Assembly (NCBI GenBank): GCA_016786585.1 | Contig: JAEUUI010000026.1 | Coordinates: forward strand, 46,901 to 110,900 | Direction of reading: 5' to 3' | Length of the DNA: 64,000 nt | Origin: Cyclobacteriaceae bacterium | Lineage (GTDB): Bacteria > Bacteroidota > Bacteroidia > Cytophagales > Cyclobacteriaceae | In this document: positions 36,498 to 45,356 of the stretch, one piece after another | Numbering within the stretch: position 1 is the first letter of the stretch | Layout of the letters: each line of letters opens with the position of its first letter | Notes under the pieces: model-generated | What the model saw: the letters and a program-made list of their open reading frames with translations, nothing else | Told to the model about the DNA's origin: nothing | The model's database searches: none | Made by a program: the position numbers and the translations under genes

Positions 36498-38399
36498 TCA
36501 TTTGGAATCGTTTGCAGTAGCTACCTTTGTTTTTGTTCGAATTTGCGGGTTTTCGAGGATAACTTCCTCCCACTTTGAAGCCACTGGCCGGTACCCCTTC
36601 TGTTCAAGTGCTTTCATGCGTTCCTGAACCTTGGCACGAAACGACCAAACCGTATTTGTGCCCAAATCCATCTGGTACGCAAGCTCCTCGAGTGTACTTT
36701 CCCGCTTGCCCGTCACGGCTAAGTAAGCCAGGTAAAAGGCCTTTTCTATCGGGAATTTAATGCTGTGAAAAATGGTAAAGGCGGTTACGGATTCATTGTA
36801 GCCACACCGGGTGCAGCGCCTCGAAAACTTCTGGGAACCTTCAAAATACTTCTGATTTCCGCATTTTCGGCACTGAAAACCATGATCCCACTTCAGATTC
36901 TCGATAAACCGGTAGCAGGAAAGGGAGTCGGGATAGAGGGTCTTGAACTGACCATAATCCATGGTTTTCTCCATCAAATGATCGGTCAGGACCTCTTTCA
37001 GGCGGTTTTTAAGCTTCCAGTTGTCGAGGTCAAGCATGGAATTGATCTGGTTGATTTCGAGTGCCTGTTGCTCCAGTTTAAGGTTCGACTCCTCAAACTC
37101 GTGGTTTTTGCGGTTTAACTCTTCTGTCCGCTCGCGGACTTTCTCTTCCAGCTCCTTATTCACCATGTCTTTCAACTGCATGTTGAATTCATGCTGGTGA
37201 ATGATGCGTTTGAGCGCCCGGTCGCGATTGTCTTTCAGAATCCGGATTCTATCACCCAACGCAAACGTCAGGAATAGCATTTCAAGCGTAAAACTCAGGT
37301 GTAAGCTATAGTGTGAGATAATCGTGAATGGCAGGACATTGAGGTATACCAGCATCCGGATGAAAAATCCGAAGAATAGAATTCCGTATGCAATCACAAA
37401 GAAGCGTGCCGGACGGTAACCTTTGTACCAAACCACAATCCCGGTATAAAAAATCAGCGAGAGCGGAATGATCTCCAGGTTTCGGTACGAGAATAACGCG
37501 TGGTTGAATAAAAGGGCAAAAACGAAAAAAAGTGTGCGGACAACAATTGTCCACTTCAAAAGTTTGTCAAGAAACGATGCGTTGGCTTTTGAACTTAAAA
37601 ACCGCCTCGTAAAAACAAGTGCCCACAGAATGAGCGAGTAGAGTGCAACGCCTACCGTTATATTATTCCACTCTGGATGCTCAGGCCAGATGTACTGGAA
37701 GCCAATACCATCCAGACTCATCGCGTACAAGGCAACGCTCAGCATGTAGAAAATGTAGTAGATGTATTTCATCTCGCGGATCGCGAGAAAAACCAGGAAG
37801 TTATAAAGGATGATAATGAGCACCATTCCGTAGAACGTGCCGTATAAAAAGTATTCGTTGAGAACGTAGTAAACAAACCGGTCAACGGTACGAAATGCAA
37901 TGCGAATGTCTGCAAAATCGTGGGAGCGAACCTTGAAGTAATAGTAAACAGTTGTATCGCCATGGTTTGGAATCTGCACTTCGAAGTTCTTGTGCATAAA
38001 CATCCGTTGCCGGAAAGGGTATTGATCACCTGTTATAACTTGCCGATAACCCCCTTGCGACTGCGGGACATACGCTTCCAGGTGGTCAATCGTTTGATCG
38101 TAAAATTCAAAGATCCAGGTGTTTTGGGTTGTGGAACTGTAGCGAACGGGCATACGAATCCAGTATGCAGCACCCGACTGGAAATCGGCATTCAGGTACG
38201 AATCATGACGTAAAAAGCTCCTGGCAAACGTGGGAGCGGAGGCGGTGGTAATATCCAGCGTATCGTGCGGATCAATTAAATAGCTGAGTTCTGTAAGGGT
38301 AAAAATGTGCTCGTTTACCTGGTCGTCAACTACGGCTACTTGAGCGAAAGAGCTTGTGCAGCAATACAACAGCAGGAGGGAAAGTGCCAGAGATTTCAT
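36498..38399 (-). CDS. 7TM-DISM sensor fused to an IS1595-type transposase zinc ribbon and HTH; putative membrane-bound regulator
   Basis: The protein is 633 residues. The order is signal peptide (1-19), periplasmic 7TMR-DISMED2-like domain (about 25-170), 7TM-DISM membrane domain (about 180-385), coiled coil (about 395-475), then at 485-600 the N-terminal module of IS1595/ISXO2-type transposases: the YPDSLSCYRFIENLKW lead-in, a zinc ribbon with Cys510, Cys513, Cys529 and Cys532, the SVTAFTIFHSIKFP segment, and a helix-turn-helix (about 560-595). There is no DDE nuclease domain and no kinase, cyclase or HATPase domain. By layout it senses an external or membrane signal and binds DNA directly. 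It lies 221 bp upstream of susC on the same strand, and no other regulator is present in the locus. Confidence 0.8.
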   Translation of the reverse strand: MKSLALSLLLLYCCTSSFAQVAVVDDQVNEHIFTLTELSYLIDPHDTLDITTASAPTFARSFLRHDSYLNADFQSGAAYWIRMPVRYSSTTQNTWIFEFYDQTIDHLEAYVPQSQGGYRQVITGDQYPFRQRMFMHKNFEVQIPNHGDTTVYYYFKVRSHDFADIRIAFRTVDRFVYYVLNEYFLYGTFYGMVLIIILYNFLVFLAIREMKYIYYIFYMLSVALYAMSLDGIGFQYIWPEHPEWNNITVGVALYSLILWALVFTRRFLSSKANASFLDKLLKWTIVVRTLFFVFALLFNHALFSYRNLEIIPLSLIFYTGIVVWYKGYRPARFFVIAYGILFFGFFIRMLVYLNVLPFTIISHYSLHLSFTLEMLFLTFALGDRIRILKDNRDRALKRIIHQHEFNMQLKDMVNKELEEKVRERTEELNRKNHEFEESNLKLEQQALEINQINSMLDLDNWKLKNRLKEVLTDHLMEKTMDYGQFKTLYPDSLSCYRFIENLKWDHGFQCRKCGNQKYFEGSQKFSRRCTRCGYNESVTAFTIFHSIKFPIEKAFYLAYLAVTGKRESTLEELAYQMDLGTNTVWSFRAKVQERMKALEQKGYRPVASKWEEVILENPQIRTKTKVATANDSK

Positions 38400-38474
38400 T
38401 ACCCATCAACCGGATTAGGAGAGGAAATATACGAAAACGCGGAGGTTAGGGCAGTCGGTAGGGGCCAGTGGGTT

Positions 38475-38957
38475 GCGTTAAATTCGGCCAACTCTGGTAA
38501 AATGAAGGTACCGGGTGTGGAAATTTCTGTTTCAGGAGCGATAATGGGGCCGCAATCTGCGTTTTTCGGTCGTAACATCGCGGGATTTCCCAGCGTGGTC
38601 GTGAATTCCAACAGTAACATCGCAGGTTCCATGAGTAACATTGCGAATTCTATGAGTAACATCACGAATTCCATGGGTAACATCTCGAATTCCATGGGTA
38701 ACATCGCGAATTCCATGAGTAACATCACGAGTTCCATGAGTAACATTGTGAATTCCATGAATGACATCGTGAATTCCATGGATAACATAGCGGGATTTCT
38801 CCGCGTGGTTGCGAGTTATATACATTGAGTCGGGAGTTATACACATTAAGTTGCCTGCTTTCTCCGCAACACTGCTTGTTTCCTCATTACGGGAGCTTAA
38901 ATTCTCTTCCGGGGTGCTTGAATTCTTTTTCCGGTTGCCCAAATTCCTTATGCGGAA
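38475..38957. repeat. 21-bp tandem array with degenerate flanks in the same phase
   Basis: Nine well-conserved 21-bp units occupy 38601-38789. Each has GAATTCCATG or a near match at unit positions 3-12 and TAACAT or a near match at 15-20. One related variant unit, starting GCGGGATTT and ending GTGGT plus one base, flanks the core on each side (38580-38600 and 38790-38810). Beyond these, six further units on the right and five on the left keep the 21-bp phase, often with a GC start; AAATTC or GAATTC cores recur exactly 21 bp apart at 38899, 38920 and 38941. There are no spacers, so this is not a CRISPR array. Twenty-one bp is two helical turns and also seven codons. Confidence 0.85.
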
Positions 38958-39019
38958 GGGTATTGTGAAGTTGCGGTAATCGGCTTCTTACTTTAGGTTA
39001 CTGATTTTACACGTTAGTT

Positions 39020-39088
39020 AAAGGAAAAACAAAAACTGGTCTGCTTTTCTTCATCACATGCCTTCCAAGCCACCAGGCCAAAAGCAGA
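39020..39088 (-). terminator. Possible terminator of the orphan membrane gene
   Basis: On the minus strand TCTGCTTTT (39088-39080) and AAAAGCAGA (39048-39040) can pair across a 31-nt loop, followed by CCAGTTTTTGTTTTT. The long loop weakens the case. Confidence 0.35.
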
Positions 39089-39130
39089 AAACTTAATCTC
39101 TTATCATGCAGTTCATTCAAAACGTTCTGA

Positions 39131-39553
39131 TTATTCACGATCCACTGCTGGTTTACTTTTTAGACTGTTTCGAATAGCCGGGAAGATCAAAACAACTGTA
39201 ATTGCTGTTGCGGATATGCCGTGATACAAAGTGAAAACATATATCTCTGTATAATTTTTTAAGAAGATTAGCAGAGATATTAAAAGGCAAATTTTTGCCA
39301 TGAAAAGCATATTTACTTCAATAAGTATAAAGGAAAGTATGAATAAACCAATCGAATTTATATTCAGTATTCGGCCTATTAAATAAATTATTGAAAAAGT
39401 TATTGAATAGCAAAGAATACCTGACGTGACCAAATAGCTAAATACCTCGTAATCTTCGTTTTTTGGAATGAGTAGATACTTAACAATGCCAAAAACAAGT
39501 AGCGTTGAAGTTGCAATGAGGTAAATCGGCAGAATGGGTATCCGTTTCTTCAT
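39131..39553 (-). CDS. Small four-helix membrane protein of unknown function
   Basis: The protein is 140 residues from ATG at 39553, with four hydrophobic segments (about 8-26, 39-60, 66-90, 104-128) and a charged C-terminal tail. I do not recognise a family. The coding sequence is visibly more AT-rich than its neighbours (runs such as AATTTTTTAAG), which may mean recent transfer or weak codon selection. It stands alone between the repeat region and the divergent HAD gene, with no partner to suggest a role. A TTG two codons upstream is possible, but the ATG gives a positive N-terminus (MKKR) suited to the first helix. Confidence 0.6.
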   Translation of the reverse strand: MKKRIPILPIYLIATSTLLVFGIVKYLLIPKNEDYEVFSYLVTSGILCYSITFSIIYLIGRILNINSIGLFILSFILIEVNMLFMAKICLLISLLIFLKNYTEIYVFTLYHGISATAITVVLIFPAIRNSLKSKPAVDRE

Positions 39554-39678
39554 TAACAATATGAAACAAAAGACTATTTGGTACTTATTATGACGATCTT
39601 TAAACCTCTTGATTACGCGATGTTAACAATTAGTTGCAGATAATAGCCGATTTTTTTGTTTTTTTTGAATCCGTTACT

Positions 39679-40296
39679 ATGCTCTCGAACATCAACACCC
39701 TCATCTTCGACCTCGGTGGCGTTATAGTTGACCTTGATCCGGAGCGAACGCTAGAAGAATTTGCCAACCTGTCCGGGCTTCCGGAAAAAGATGTAGTCGA
39801 TGTATACGTTCGTCACCCCGCTTTTCATGCGTATGAAACCGGGAAACTAGGAGAGGAGGCTTTTCGGAATTCAATCCGTGAAATGTTCAACCTTCAATCA
39901 ACTGATGCGGAGATTGATCATTGCTGGAATGCAATGCTTCTCGGAATTCCCGATGAAAAGCTCAGGCTATTGAATAACTTAAAAAAACACTTTACAACTT
40001 TGGCGTTAAGCAATACAAATTCTATTCACCTGCGCTGTATCAACGAAGTGATGCTGAACGGAAAAGTGCTTGATACGTATTTTCATCGGGCACACTATTC
40101 TCATCAAATCGGTTTGCGCAAACCCGACCCTGAGATATATCGTTGTGTCCTGAATTCCGAAAATCTTACTCCGGAGAAAACACTTTTTTTAGACGATAAC
40201 CCTGATAATATTGCAGCCGCAAAAGCTTTGGGGATTCAGGCAGAGCTTATAGCACACCCGGACAGGGTTATGGAGATATTCAGAAATTATGCATAG
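39679..40296 (+). CDS. HAD-superfamily hydrolase (YihX-like phosphatase)
   Basis: The protein is 205 residues from ATG at 39679. Motif I is DLGGVIVDLD (nucleophile Asp11), motif II is LALSNTNS, the motif III lysine lies in GLRKPDPEIY, and motif IV is LFLDDNPDNI. A helical cap between motifs I and II marks subfamily IA, close to alpha-D-glucose-1-phosphatase YihX and to haloacid dehalogenase-like enzymes. A phosphatase acting on a small phosphorylated metabolite in the cytoplasm is likely. A TTG start 15 codons upstream gives an unlikely hydrophobic extension. It overlaps the next gene by eight bases, so the two are coupled. Confidence 0.85.
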   Translation: MLSNINTLIFDLGGVIVDLDPERTLEEFANLSGLPEKDVVDVYVRHPAFHAYETGKLGEEAFRNSIREMFNLQSTDAEIDHCWNAMLLGIPDEKLRLLNNLKKHFTTLALSNTNSIHLRCINEVMLNGKVLDTYFHRAHYSHQIGLRKPDPEIYRCVLNSENLTPEKTLFLDDNPDNIAAAKALGIQAELIAHPDRVMEIFRNYA

Positions 40297-41434
40297 CGAA
40301 CAGAAGCGGATTTTACTTCAGATTTTACTTTTCGTAACAACGTTTTTTACAACTACCCTGGCCGGTGCCGAGTGGTGCTACGGAAAACTGTTCATTTCTA
40401 TTTTTCCGTTCTTCTACAACCCGGAGTTTACCTGGGCTGACTTCATTCTCGGAATGCAGTTTTCTGTACCGTTTTTATTGATTCTTACGGTGCATGAATT
40501 TGGCCATTACTTCACCGCACTGTATCATAAGATCAAGTCATCATTACCTTATTACATTCCGGTGCCGCCTTTGTTGCTGTCGCTCGGGACGTTGGGTGCA
40601 GTGATCAGGCTTCGCAGTAAGGTACCTTCCACCCGGAAGAATTTTGATATCGGCATTGCCGGCCCGTTGGCAGGGTTCGTTATGGCGCTGGCCATTCTGT
40701 ATTATGGATTCGCCACTCTTCCGCCTGCTGAACACATTTTTACAATTCATCCCGAATACAAGCAGTATGGATTGGATTATGCGGATCATGTTTACAACCC
40801 GAATGACACGACCATTCTAAACATCAGCCTCGGTAAAAACCTGTTATTCACATTTTTTGAACATGTAGTTGCTGATCCTGAACGTGTGCCCAACGTTCAC
40901 GAAATGATGCATTACCCGTTTTTGTTTGCAGGCTTTCTCGCGTTGGTGTTTACCAGTTTGAATCTGTTACCGATTGGTCAGCTGGATGGTGGCCATGTGT
41001 TGTATGGCTTTGTTGGTTTTAAAAAACATCGAATCGTTGCTTCGGTATTTTTTGTAGCATTTATTTTTTATGCCGGGCTCGGGTTTGAGATGATTCGACC
41101 AACAAATTCCGCTGACACATTGATCTTTTGGATACCCGTCTATGGATTAATCTTGTATTCCTGTTTCATGGGGCTTGGTCTCTCCAGACGGGATACGCTC
41201 ATGTACACGGTTGTTGTTTTTGCTGCACAGTATCTGATCATGTTCTTATTCCCGGCCGTAACAGGCTATTCCGGATGGTTATTGTTCGGATTTGTGATCG
41301 GCAGGTTTGTTGGTATACCGCATCCCCCAACGGAACTTGAACAGCCGCTTGATACAAAGCGAAAGATTCTGGGTTGGATCGCGTTGCTGATTTTTATCGT
41401 AAGCTTTACGCCCCAACCGATTAATTTCCCGTAA
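40289..41434 (+). CDS. M50-family membrane metalloprotease (site-2 protease-like)
   Basis: The 381-residue integral membrane protein has HEFGH at 69-73 in a membrane segment and LDGGH at 232-236 (third ligand), the two zinc-site motifs of site-2 proteases. The conserved GIAGPLAGF segment near 122-130 is also present. No PDZ domain is visible. Such proteases cut membrane-anchored anti-sigma factors or other membrane substrates. The substrate here is unknown. It overlaps the HAD gene at its start, and its 3' end overlaps the convergent T9SS cargo gene by 14 bp. Confidence 0.87.
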   Translation: MHSEQKRILLQILLFVTTFFTTTLAGAEWCYGKLFISIFPFFYNPEFTWADFILGMQFSVPFLLILTVHEFGHYFTALYHKIKSSLPYYIPVPPLLLSLGTLGAVIRLRSKVPSTRKNFDIGIAGPLAGFVMALAILYYGFATLPPAEHIFTIHPEYKQYGLDYADHVYNPNDTTILNISLGKNLLFTFFEHVVADPERVPNVHEMMHYPFLFAGFLALVFTSLNLLPIGQLDGGHVLYGFVGFKKHRIVASVFFVAFIFYAGLGFEMIRPTNSADTLIFWIPVYGLILYSCFMGLGLSRRDTLMYTVVVFAAQYLIMFLFPAVTGYSGWLLFGFVIGRFVGIPHPPTELEQPLDTKRKILGWIALLIFIVSFTPQPINFP

Positions 41435-43409
41435 CCAGGATTTTGCCAGTAAGAACTTTTGAACCAATACGATACCGGATCACGTAAATACCCGGGTGTA
41501 CATTCTGCAGGACAATCTTTTTCTCTTCCCCGGATTGCTCGGAATAAAAACCAATCGATTGGCCGGTGAGTGAAATAACCTGGATGTTTTCCGCGCGCCC
41601 CTTAATATAAAACTCACCTCTGTTTGGATTCGGATAGATGGCAGCCCGTTCGATTTTATCTTCTGTTCCGGTAATCACGGTAGCTGGTCCAAACCTCGGC
41701 CGGATCATCAGGCTCCCTTTCAGATCGGTATTCTGGATCCACGGATGATAAACCGTATTCCGGTAATACATCTGGTTGCCCGTATCATGACTGGCATCCA
41801 GGCCAATGCGAATCCGATCGGATTTTCCGGTTATCGTTTCTTCGTAGCCGATATAGAATGTATCTTTTACAATAACCCCTTCTGTAAAATCGATTTCGGT
41901 AAACAGGTTATTGTCGTTGCGTGTAACGGGAACGGTCAGACTGTATGTAAACGCACTGTCGGGTTTACCAGCATCATCTTCAAACACAAAAATCCGTACG
42001 GATTCAGGTACTGTTCCGCCTGCAAACGGGAAATAGAAATAAACTCCATTAAGCGTGTCTTTACCGACACCGCTGTCCATCACGAACCGGTAGGCGAATT
42101 GGTTTCCTTGTGCAGCCAGTGCGGCTGAGTATTCTGCTACACCGTCATCGTAGGCGTAGTAGTTGGATAATATGAATGTATGCTCAAGTGTGTCATTAAG
42201 TTTAAAGTTGATTGGTGCATAACGGGCGTAATAATCTTTTCCAGGTTCGTTATCTCCGCCTTCAATGGCGATCCGTGTATAAATGTATGTTGAATCAGCG
42301 GGAGCTCTTAGAAGAGAGCTGTCAGGTAAAGCGCGAATTGGCGCTGTTACATGCGTGAGTGGTGGAAGTGCGGGGAAAGAAATCACACCGTCAGCATCAT
42401 TCGGATAGGTTAGTATTCCATCAAAGGGTGTGTTCGCGGTTCCTGATGTAAAGTGAGTAATTGTAAAATAGGACGAGTAACTGATTGGTTGATCAAAACT
42501 TACATATTTTAAGCTGTAGAGAGATAACAGCGGCTTGGTAAGGTCCTTTTTTTCGTTGAAGTGAGTCCGGGGTATTGAAAAGTATCCGTTTTTAAAAATT
42601 GTTGTAAACGGATTGCTCGTAGTTCGGTCTGAAATGTTCGTGTTCTTATCGTTTTCGTTAACTTGATCTGAATCTGAATTATTAATGACTTCCTCGTTAT
42701 CATTAACTCTGCGATTCAGATATACGTAATCCAGATGCCATGCATCATACGATCCGGAAAGACGACCAAATGATGTAAACCGAAACTGGAATTGATTATG
42801 AAAATACTCGCGTTCGCCCGGAAGCGTTGCTACCGGGATTTGAATGGCGGTGTCATAGAATACGGAAGGGTCTGCATTGGACTTAATCGTGAACCGGTGA
42901 ATCTCAACCCAACCGGTAGTGCTTTTAAATTCAAGTTTTAAAAAGTCGGAAGGGTTTGGCATTTCGCTGTTACCGCCAGCCTGATAAAAGAAGCTCAGGT
43001 AAATTTTGTCACGATCCGGAACGGGTACATTGCCCAGTAAAATTGGTTGCGACTCCAGTGTGTCGCCATACCCGGTTTCCAATGCCACGGTCGAGTAGGG
43101 CCTGCCATTCGCATTGTACCCGTCAAATGTTGCCACGTTGATGCTGGGCGGGTTGATTGCCTGGCCGTTATTAACAAATACTTTGTCGTTATTTATCCAC
43201 AGGAGCGAATCGGCATGCGTTCCTTTAGCAAAGGAAAAATCGTCCCAGAAGGGTAATGCTACGGGATTAACCGCGTGTCGTTTAGCGTTAGTGAAAGGAG
43301 CGACCTTTGCAGGTGCTTTTCGGGCGGGGCCGTATTGTTTGATTTGTGAAAACGCGATAACAGGCAAACACAACAGTAGCAGTAAGTAGTAAACTTTCCG
43401 GTCGCGCAT
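41421..43409 (-). CDS. Secreted T9SS cargo protein of unknown function
   Basis: The protein is 662 residues from ATG at 43409 (the TTG one codon earlier is not needed). It has a signal peptide ending near FSQ and a long beta-rich body. The C-terminal sorting domain is of the type A class (about 590-662), with AIYPNPNRGEFYI, a SLTGQ strand and the HPGIYVIRY..GKILV ending. It should be exported by the type IX system and anchored or released at the surface. No catalytic motif is recognised in the body, which includes a FWDDFS segment near 55-60 and a DAWHLDYVY segment of jelly-roll character. A structural or adhesive role is possible. Confidence 0.8.
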   Translation of the reverse strand: MRDRKVYYLLLLLCLPVIAFSQIKQYGPARKAPAKVAPFTNAKRHAVNPVALPFWDDFSFAKGTHADSLLWINNDKVFVNNGQAINPPSINVATFDGYNANGRPYSTVALETGYGDTLESQPILLGNVPVPDRDKIYLSFFYQAGGNSEMPNPSDFLKLEFKSTTGWVEIHRFTIKSNADPSVFYDTAIQIPVATLPGEREYFHNQFQFRFTSFGRLSGSYDAWHLDYVYLNRRVNDNEEVINNSDSDQVNENDKNTNISDRTTSNPFTTIFKNGYFSIPRTHFNEKKDLTKPLLSLYSLKYVSFDQPISYSSYFTITHFTSGTANTPFDGILTYPNDADGVISFPALPPLTHVTAPIRALPDSSLLRAPADSTYIYTRIAIEGGDNEPGKDYYARYAPINFKLNDTLEHTFILSNYYAYDDGVAEYSAALAAQGNQFAYRFVMDSGVGKDTLNGVYFYFPFAGGTVPESVRIFVFEDDAGKPDSAFTYSLTVPVTRNDNNLFTEIDFTEGVIVKDTFYIGYEETITGKSDRIRIGLDASHDTGNQMYYRNTVYHPWIQNTDLKGSLMIRPRFGPATVITGTEDKIERAAIYPNPNRGEFYIKGRAENIQVISLTGQSIGFYSEQSGEEKKIVLQNVHPGIYVIRYRIGSKVLTGKILVTGN

Positions 43410-43421
43410 CAATCAGTTGAT

Positions 43422-44201
43422 TTAATAATCGTCTTCTACCGGGGTTCCGGCAGCGCCTATCCAGATAGTAACGATGTCGCCTATTAAAATCATTTCTCCG
43501 GCTTCCGGTTTTTGTTTCAGAACCACAGATACTATACTTGTTGTATCGCCTACAACTTTGATTTCAAGATTAAGGTCAGACCCAATTACCTGGAACTCAG
43601 CATCCCTCCATTCTTTTCCGAACAAATCGGGTGTCGGAAAGTCCTTAACCCCTCCATCCATCACCACGAGGTCGATAACAGATCCTTTCGGAACGCGTTC
43701 GCCCGGCTCAATCGGATGGCCTTTGTATTTCATACCGGTTACAATCTGAAACGGTCCGCGCACGAGTTCAATCTTTCCTCTTTTGAGTTCATTGCTTCTC
43801 AATACGGCATCGGCATCAATAAGTGACCCGTCAATCAGATTCGGAACGGGTACGTTGGGTGGCATGCGCTGATTGAGGGAAATATAAATGACCCTGTTCT
43901 CTTTCACTTTTGCGCCTGCGGCAGGGTATTGTTTCATCACCGTAAGGGGAGGCTGGTTGCCGGAGTAGGTTGAATCACTTACCTCATACCGAAGATCAAG
44001 GTTGCCGAGAAAATCCTCCAGCTCTGCATAATTCATTCCGACTGCATTGGGTACCGTAATGGTCTCGCCATGATTGGTTACCTGCGGAAGATACACATAG
44101 AAGTACAGGATCATGATGATGAACAGACTGCTCACTGCCAACAAAATGCTCATGAGTATGCCTCCGAGTGTTGATGAATATTTTTTGAGTTTAAATGCCA
44201 T
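43422..44201 (-). CDS. PASTA-domain membrane protein
   Basis: The protein is 259 residues: a short basic N-terminus, one transmembrane helix (about 14-37) and three PASTA domains (about 46-112, 115-183, 190-250), with typical VPN..G...A...L openings. There is no kinase domain. PASTA domains bind peptidoglycan fragments or cross-links. Next to the D-Ala-D-Ala ligase gene, which ends 27 bases upstream, it is likely part of cell-wall sensing or assembly. This single-helix PASTA form is common in Bacteroidota. Confidence 0.88.
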   Translation of the reverse strand: MAFKLKKYSSTLGGILMSILLAVSSLFIIMILYFYVYLPQVTNHGETITVPNAVGMNYAELEDFLGNLDLRYEVSDSTYSGNQPPLTVMKQYPAAGAKVKENRVIYISLNQRMPPNVPVPNLIDGSLIDADAVLRSNELKRGKIELVRGPFQIVTGMKYKGHPIEPGERVPKGSVIDLVVMDGGVKDFPTPDLFGKEWRDAEFQVIGSDLNLEIKVVGDTTSIVSVVLKQKPEAGEMILIGDIVTIWIGAAGTPVEDDY

Positions 44202-44228
44202 TTCCCGGGACGGATTAAATCACAATAA

Positions 44229-45314
44229 TCAGAATTTTAACGAAGATTGAAAATCGTGTTCAACGCGTTTATTGGCAGCATACCGTTCTCCGGCCAGTGT
44301 AAGTAATCGCGTAATGAGTGCTGAAAACGAAACTCCGCGTTCTTTCCACATCATCGGATACATGCTTGAGTTGGTAAAGCCGGGAATGGTGTTTATTTCG
44401 TTCACATAGATTTTGCCTCTTTTTGTCAGGAATAAATCAACGCGCGAAAAATCTTCGCAGTGCAATGCACGGTAGGCCTGAAGCGAAACTTCGCGAATCA
44501 ACTTAATCGATTTCTTGTCAAGTTTGGCAGGCACTTTAATTTCTACCGCTTCAGCGTCCACATACTTGGCATCGAACGTATAGAATTCATACTTTTTGCT
44601 GATCACAATTTCTCCCGGATTAGATGCCTCAGCAGGCTGGTTACCAAGAATGGCACATTCGATCTCACGGCCTTCAATGAATTGCTCAATCAGTATTTCC
44701 TGATCGTATTTGAATGATTCAGCAAGCGCATTTTTGAAATCGCTTTTGCGGCTCACCTTAGTGACTCCTACAGATGATCCCAAACTTGCGGACTTTACCA
44801 TGAAGGGAAGTCCCAGGCTTTTCTTTATCGCTTCGAACTTGATCTTCTTCTGATCGTCAAAATGGAAGGCAATGAATTTCGTTACGGGAATACCAGCTTC
44901 CTGCAGCAGTCGCTTGGCGATAATCTTATTCATGGAGATCGCAGAACCCAATACACCGGTTCCGACCATGGGCAGATCAATCGCCTTAATCAATCCCTGA
45001 ATGCTTCCGTCTTCACCATCCGTACCATGGAGTACCGGAAAGATGATATCAATCTTTAACCGATCACCACTGGCCATTAAAATGAAGCCTGGCTTTTCGG
45101 GGTCAAGAATTAATCCTAATGGCTGTCCCTGATCAATGTTCTTGTCAACACCTTTTGTGAGGAACCATTTTCCTTTTGGATTAATGCCGATGGCGATCGG
45201 CTCAAATTTTTCCTTGTCGATGTACTCAAAAATGTTTCGTGCGGAATTGATGGAAACGCCATGTTCCACCGACCGACCTCCGTATAAAATCGCAACAATC
45301 TTCTTCGATTCCAT
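44229..45314 (-). CDS. ddl: D-alanine--D-alanine ligase
   Basis: The 361-residue ATP-grasp enzyme joins two D-alanines for peptidoglycan precursors. Visible motifs are the N-terminal LYGGRSVEHGVS, the HGTDGEDGSIQGL loop, the MVKSASLGSSVGV ATP-grasp strand, EGREIECAILG, and the final EINTIPGFTNSSMYP with the metal and substrate residues. The length fits the Ddl family (the longer, DdlA-like class). It precedes a PASTA protein, an arrangement compatible with wall synthesis. Confidence 0.95.
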   Translation of the reverse strand: MESKKIVAILYGGRSVEHGVSINSARNIFEYIDKEKFEPIAIGINPKGKWFLTKGVDKNIDQGQPLGLILDPEKPGFILMASGDRLKIDIIFPVLHGTDGEDGSIQGLIKAIDLPMVGTGVLGSAISMNKIIAKRLLQEAGIPVTKFIAFHFDDQKKIKFEAIKKSLGLPFMVKSASLGSSVGVTKVSRKSDFKNALAESFKYDQEILIEQFIEGREIECAILGNQPAEASNPGEIVISKKYEFYTFDAKYVDAEAVEIKVPAKLDKKSIKLIREVSLQAYRALHCEDFSRVDLFLTKRGKIYVNEINTIPGFTNSSMYPMMWKERGVSFSALITRLLTLAGERYAANKRVEHDFQSSLKF

Positions 45315-45356
45315 TAAAAAATTATCAGCACGAAAGGTACAAAAAGAAGTGCGTTT

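Larger units (their letters stand above)
38400..39130. other. Long non-coding region upstream of the 7TM-DISM regulator
   Basis: The 731-bp gap between the regulator and the orphan membrane gene holds the 21-bp repeat array (about 38475-38957), the presumed regulator promoter near 38400-38475, and a possible terminator of the orphan gene (39040-39088). Several frames are open through the array because 21 is a multiple of three. None has a convincing start or any recognisable family feature. Confidence 0.6.

Noticed and set aside
36804..36945. A remnant IS1595-type insertion sequence
   Set aside because: The zinc-ribbon/HTH module is in frame at the end of a complete membrane protein, the four cysteines are intact, and there are no terminal repeats or DDE fragments around it.
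38601..38789. CRISPR array
   Set aside because: The units follow each other directly with no spacers, the unit is only 21 bp, and no cas gene is present.
38307..38828. Plus-strand frame of 173 codons through the 21-bp array, with NSMxNI heptads
   Set aside because: It starts inside the regulator gene on the opposite strand, has no family features, and a 21-bp repeat without stops keeps any such frame open. The synonymous pattern in the core is noted as a finding, but it is not enough to call a gene.
38399..38942. Two minus-strand frames (129 and 136 codons) through the same array
   Set aside because: They arise from the same stop-free repeat. The variation between units changes residues freely in these frames, which argues against coding.
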